From positions 1,004,501 to 1,068,500 of the forward strand of contig NC_053042.1 in NCBI RefSeq assembly GCF_003473485.1: a DNA stretch of 64,000 bases. The letters are read 5' to 3'. The translations under genes were made by a program, and so were the position numbers. The notes beneath the pieces are model-generated. The model worked only from the letters and a program-made list of their open reading frames with translations. It ran no database searches and had not been told where the DNA came from. Positions within the stretch are counted from its first letter, which is position 1. Each line of letters starts with the position of its first letter. The stretch comes from Medicago truncatula. Taxonomy: Eukaryota; Streptophyta; Magnoliopsida; Fabales; Fabaceae. This document shows, in pieces, positions 59,194 to 64,000 of the stretch.

Positions 59194-62090
59194 ATGCAGA
59201 GTCTTCAACAGAAAGCTTCAGAATGGAGCGGAGTTTCAACAGATGAAGCTTTCTCCATCGATGAAACCAATCTCTTCCAGAAACTTGGTCTTCAAACTTT
59301 CATTAACCTCTCCACCAATTTTTACAATAGGTATATTCAATCATTTTGTATACAATTATTATTATTCAATTTTGTACATTAATTAATTGCAAAAATAATA
59401 CTTAGTTTATTTTTAATATGTTTGGAAGGGTTTATGATGATGAAGAAGAAGAATGGTTTCGTTCCATATTTGCAAATTCTAAGAAAGAAGAAGCTATTCA
59501 GAATCAGTATGAATTCTTTGTGCAAAGAATGGGAGGGCCTCCGCTTTTTTCTCAGAGAAGAGGTACTTTTTTTGTTGCTCCTGTATTGCAGTGACACGAA
59601 TGCATGTTTGGTGTATGACACGTGTCGGTGACATATGTGATTACAGTGTGTCTGTGTCTGTGTCCGTGCTTCATAGCTTCATATCATACTTTTGTATTTG
59701 AGGTTGACACTAACACCTTACGATAGAAGGCATGTCTAGTGTCTGGCATGGGTCACTGTCTTACAACGACAAATGTGATTGCATTATGTTATTTTCTCAA
59801 ATTATTATCGGTATTGACATGTTAATGACTGTGTTGGGTGTTCGTGTCTGTGTATGTGCTTCAGAGCTTATATTATACTTTTGTATTTGAGGCTGAATCT
59901 AAACATTTCTAATGGTTAAAAGTATTTTCTATAGTTTGTAATTGACTGCGCTTGTATTGAAATTTGTAAGGTTTTGAAGAAGTGAATCACTAGTTTAGTG
60001 TTTGAAATTGCATAGTTGGTCAATTTGATTATTTAAATATTGAAATTCTAGAATGATCTAGATATTGAAAATTTTCGATTACATTGATATAATTTTTGGG
60101 ACTAAATTGACACCTGATTCTACGGTGCATTATGTTGATAAATAGTCTATAGTGGACCAACATTTAAAAATCATTCGAAATACCAGACAGAGATACCAAA
60201 TACGATCGATGTTGGCCCTTGGAAGCAAAAGCTCATGGTCATCTTTGTTCTCATGAGTTCAACGATTACTTCATCAGTGCTGGCTCGTAAATACAAAAGA
60301 AAATTAGTTGACTTTTGAGGCATTGGTACCAATTAGCTCACCATCACACTTCTTAGGATGAGACCATGAGCTTCTGCTATCGACATATACCAATTAGGTC
60401 ACCGTCACACTCGTTAGGATGAGGATGAGGATGGTCCGTAGCGTAAGTCACTATTGTAGTGTTGGGTGATAGTGCCAGTCTTTGAACCAGAAGTTTATTG
60501 GACTGAGTTTGACTACTGTATTACTTAAACGAATTGTTCTTGATGGGAAGAATGAATGAGATATCGTTGTATAATGCCAAGTGATGATGTTGTTTCTTTC
60601 TGTATAAAATTTCTATGCTGATGGGATGTTAATTAGGAGTTTCAAAACCCATGCTATAGCCTATAGCTATCCTCAAATGATGTTTTCTAAACAAAATATG
60701 TAGAGATGTGTCAAATAGTTGCTCTGCTAGAGCAGTTATTGAAAGAGTAAGCTAGAGAATATGGCAAATGTAGACTGTTCTAGTGAAGTTCGCTTTCATA
60801 TTATGTAAGTTATCTAAAAAAAACTTTGGTGCCCGGTATAAAACTTTAGTGCTCACGAACTATTATAGAGAGAAAAACTCAGTTTTCTTTTAATGTGATA
60901 ACTACAGCGGCTTATAGAATGGGTAAGTTGATGATCAATGTTTGAAAAATGTTATAAAGACGTGGAGGATTCTGAACTTCTACTTAAAGTTGATGATGTT
61001 GGTTGTTGTCAAAGTTTTGAACGATTCTCAAACATTAGTCCACTGTAGATCACATGGGACACTTCTCCACCCTAGCAATTGCCAATAACTATAACTACTA
61101 GTGGATCCCCCATCAGTTGTGGTGGGTTCTTGAGTGATAAGATGTCCTTTTCTTTATAATAAGTGAGTTTGGATAATCTTCTCTACAAATACTCGATTAA
61201 AAGAATAATCTAGTTGTTAGCAGCTTCTAGTATAAATTAAAACAACTCTCATTTAACTTTTCTATGAACAGTCACAACTCTGAACTTTTTTTTGTAAGTA
61301 AAGAAACATTAACTTATCTTAATTGAGAAGCTTCTATAAGTTATTCCAAACTAATACCATGTCCTATTACTAGAGAAAAGTTAGTATCGAAATCCATCAT
61401 GATTAAAGCTGCACCAGATGAGTTGAAGCAACTTGTTAACTGAGATACTGATAAAAACGTTTACATGATTGTGAAGTTTCTGTAATAATCGTTTGCAATT
61501 CCATCCATTAATCACATATGTTCTCTGTCCTTCTATTTTAAAGGGATGCTTGAATCCTTTTTTTTTCCCGGCCAAAAGCAGATTGTTGGAAAATAAATAA
61601 TTGAAACTTAATGTCATACATAAAAAAAGACAAAATGATCATTAGATATGTGCAAAAAGTTGTGTATTGGTCTCATTCATCCTGGTTGGAACTTGCTGGT
61701 TCTATTCATCAACTGACTTATGAAGTTCGAACGTTGAACCTTTGTTCCTTCCTTGATATATGGCAGGTCATCCTGCTCTAATTGGTCGACATCAACCATT
61801 TCCAGTCACACATCAAGCTGCGGAGAGGTGGTTACATCACATGCAACTAGCATTGGACACTACTCCAGATATAGATGATGACTCAAAGATCAAAATGATG
61901 AACTTCTTCAGGTTTATTTTCTTACTTAAACTGAAACTTCCAGGTAAATGGTTACCTGTGATAACAATTAACATCACAATGCTCTTGTTTTTTCAGGCAC
62001 ACTGCATACTTTTTGGTGGCTGGTGATGAGCTAAAGAATCCAAACCAACAGATACCATGCAAGCATGCAGCTGGAAAAGACAATTCATGA
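59194..62090 (+). CDS. GLB3: 2-on-2 (truncated) hemoglobin
   Basis: Four exons in phase: 59194-59330, 59429-59562, 61767-61911 and 61997-62090, giving 169 residues, close to the usual length of plant class 3 hemoglobins. Recognisable blocks are [18 protein letters not shown] (with the B10-type tyrosine region), [41 protein letters not shown] (proximal histidine region, then the G8-type tryptophan) and [15 protein letters not shown] at the exon 3/4 joint. The protein is soluble and should bind heme, O2 and NO. In plants the class is implicated in NO handling; legume members are known in nodules. The sequence does not show where this one is used. Intron 2 is unusually long (2.2 kb). There is no transit peptide. 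Confidence 0.92.
59563..61766 (+). other. Long intron 2 of the hemoglobin gene
   Basis: Contains a loose duplication at about 59600-59700 and 59740-59890 (gtgtctgtgtccgtgcttca-like text, then tcatacttttgtatttgagg). It also holds a short duplicated piece near 60300-60420 (accaattagctcaccatcac and accaattaggtcaccgtcac). No gene is visible inside. Confidence 0.6.
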
Positions 62091-63080
62091 TTAACAAAAC
62101 TTTATAAGTTTTCTTTTGTTTGTTGTCTTATTATTTTAACTTTCAATGATCTTGTCGTCTGTCTGTTGGTTTTGTCTCCTTGCACCAGCCTATCATTTTG
62201 ATTCCATAATTTACCTGTATATCGGTCCCAGCTTTTGGTCAAGATTGAACGTCTATATGTCTATCTATCCATGACTATGTAACAATCTGAAAATACTTTC
62301 AAAAGTGTTCCCACTAACAATATACTTCATGTGACTGGCCAAAAAAAGAAAAATACACTTCAGTCATTTTATAGTCCGAAAATAAATATACAATCTATAA
62401 CATTCTCCAACTACAGTTTATTTATGAAATAAGGCTATAGCAGACTGCACTGCTAAATGTGCCTGCTTTGGTACAATGTTAAACCTTCTTGCAGTTTATT
62501 TTATTGAAACGAATTAGTCTTTTTTTCTCTCACCAAAATGGTTCATGTTTCATAATGTTTGCACCATTATCTTTTTTAATTTTTTTCCCATTAAAGAATG
62601 ATGACGTGTGAATGTGTGATATATTATGGTGCTGACGTGTTGTTAAACCGCATACATGGCATGACCAACTAGACCCTTGGTAAAATATTTTATTTTTTCA
62701 TTCGTTTTTTATTATAAAAAAACTCAATTAAAGTTCATCATCTTCATGTTCAAAGCAAGTCCAGAATTGTTGTTACATTTAGGTGCACATAAGCAATTGC
62801 AACACTATTTTAGGATTGATAAATCTTAAGAAAAAATTAATAATGTTTGCTCCCTTAATTCTTGATTCTTATCCATTTTATCCATGGTTGTGCAAAAGTA
62901 AAAGCCATCACTCTACGTCCTCCAGATTTTGTTCTCTCAATTGAAGAACCTTTTTGTTTTAATAGACTAGTGGCCTAGCGGCCACACACACGCACAAGGG
63001 GAGTGGGGAGGGTGGCCTAGCGTGCCATTCTTCTACGGAGATTGTTCATTCCCTTAACTCACACTCGTTTTTTTTCAACT
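62091..63080. other. 3' UTR of the hemoglobin gene and intergenic DNA
   Basis: After the stop at 62090 nothing else codes. A short direct repeat (gtggcctagcg) appears near 62971 and again near 63014. Confidence 0.5.
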
Positions 63081-63123
63081 TGAGTTAACTCACGCTGAAC
63101 ATTTTTCAGCGTGAGTTAACTCA
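63081..63123. repeat. Perfect 19-bp hairpin with 5-base loop
   Basis: Arms tgagttaactcacgctgaa (63081-63099) and ttcagcgtgagttaactca (63105-63123), loop cattt. Each arm also contains the palindrome gttaac. No T tract follows, so it is not a simple terminator. Confidence 0.9.
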
Positions 63124-63535
63124 GCAAAAACAAAAGGTAGAAGAGCAAATACCCCTCACAACCCTACTGTACCTTTTCAAGCACTATTATATTTTTTTTT
63201 TTGTCATGTCGCAATAAAAAATCAGCACGAGTAAACGGTGGGAATGAGTGTTAAATTATGTTATAATGTATCCTACGATGAAACGAAAACTATGATAGCC
63301 ACACAGTGACACACACTTACCTTATTTTTGCATCCTAACTGTAACTTTTCCAGCACTATTGTATTTTTTTAATTTAAATTTGAAGTGTTAGACAAGTAGC
63401 ACAACAAGCATGACTTTTTAGCAATTTAGAGTTAGGGCTTTTGTTTGCTTCTTAGTGACGACTGCATTTCAACTACTTCACCATTAAAATCAAATAGTCG
63501 TTGTAGGAAACACAATCTCAATTAATCTTGATTGT

Positions 63536-63626
63536 TATATGTAGGGGTCAGAGTTCGAACCCCGAACACCCCACTTATTCACCTTATAAGGTGAATTCTA
63601 GCGGCTATTTGACCAACAAAAAAAAA
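63536..63626 (+). repeat. SINE-like repeat with tRNA B box and A tail
   Basis: gagttcgaaccccg (about 63551-63564) is a good tRNA-type B box. The text continues to aaggtgaattctagcggcta and ends in an A run at 63617-63626. This is the 3' half of a common legume SINE pattern. The A box and left end are unclear. Confidence 0.5.
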
Positions 63627-64000
63627 GTGAAAGAAGGGGATGGGTATTTTCTTTCTCATTATTCAATATTAATATTTTATTTTTAATTTTATGTTGAATT
63701 TAAAAAGGGGGAGCAAATATTTTGCCAAAAAAAGGAGCAAAGACAATGATACGAAATGAAAGTAATTTGGATGTTAGACTTAGATAACTTTGAAACCTGA
63801 ATTCGTGCGTGTAGTTGTAAATGATGTTCCAAGGTAAACTTAGAGAAATGGTTGGATGCTTCTCTTTTGAAGTTGGAGGAGACTTTTGAAATTCAAATTG
63901 ATGAAGTGATATTTTCGACCTTAAAAGCATAAAGTACATATAATGAATTGAATATGCATCCTTGCAATAAATTTTATCAAGTACATATAATGAGGTCAGG
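63627..64000. other. Intergenic DNA at window end
   Basis: No gene or defined repeat seen. Confidence 0.4.

Noticed and set aside
59379..59631. Open frames overlapping hemoglobin exon 2
   Set aside because: Shadows of the real exon in other frames; the exon joins its neighbours in phase in the globin frame only.

Overview
This window is plant nuclear DNA. It is AT-rich, has GT-AG introns, TATA boxes with plant spacing, and many small inverted-repeat transposons. Gene content (BURP-domain protein, plant polymerase theta TEBICHI, ASI1-like BAH proteins, 2-on-2 hemoglobin GLB3) fits a eudicot. The style of the MITEs and SINE-like repeats suggests a legume such as Medicago; that placement is inference. 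All gene models were built by eye from open frames, splice signals and reading phase. They have not been tested against transcripts.

Layout. 0-7.3 kb: two BURP-domain genes in tandem; the first lacks its 5' exons and the second is complete. 7.3-23 kb, minus strand: one complete 26-exon gene for DNA polymerase theta (helicase plus family-A polymerase, about 2129 aa). 23-25 kb: a decayed LINE 3' end. 25.6-31.2 kb: a BAH-domain gene (plus) facing a small single-pass membrane-protein gene with an internal repeat (minus). 31.6-40 kb: an AAA-ATPase pseudogene, an orphan stomatin-like exon, MITEs and a non-autonomous hAT element. 40.1-43.7 kb: a non-coding 3.6-kb insertion, probably a solo LTR, with 5-bp target duplications. 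44.1-45.0 kb: a MULE-type element that may carry captured host DNA. 45.6-48.7 kb: a nearly intact hAT transposon whose transposase has a frameshift. 49.4-54.9 kb: a second copy of the BAH plus membrane-protein pair. 55-57 kb: two MITEs. 57.5 kb: a small plant-specific gene of unknown function. 59-62 kb: a four-exon truncated hemoglobin gene. 62-64 kb: non-coding, with a perfect hairpin and a SINE-like repeat.

The most informative structure is the pair of duplicated blocks (about 25.6-31.2 and 49.4-54.9 kb). The blocks share gene order, intronic minisatellites and downstream repeats, so those predate the duplication. Two MITEs occur in block A only, with recognisable empty sites in block B. 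A 171-bp in-frame coding repeat has expanded in block B only (two repeat units in A, four in B). The functions of these gene pairs are not known to act together. I found no CRISPR array, bacterial-type operon or clear RNA gene.
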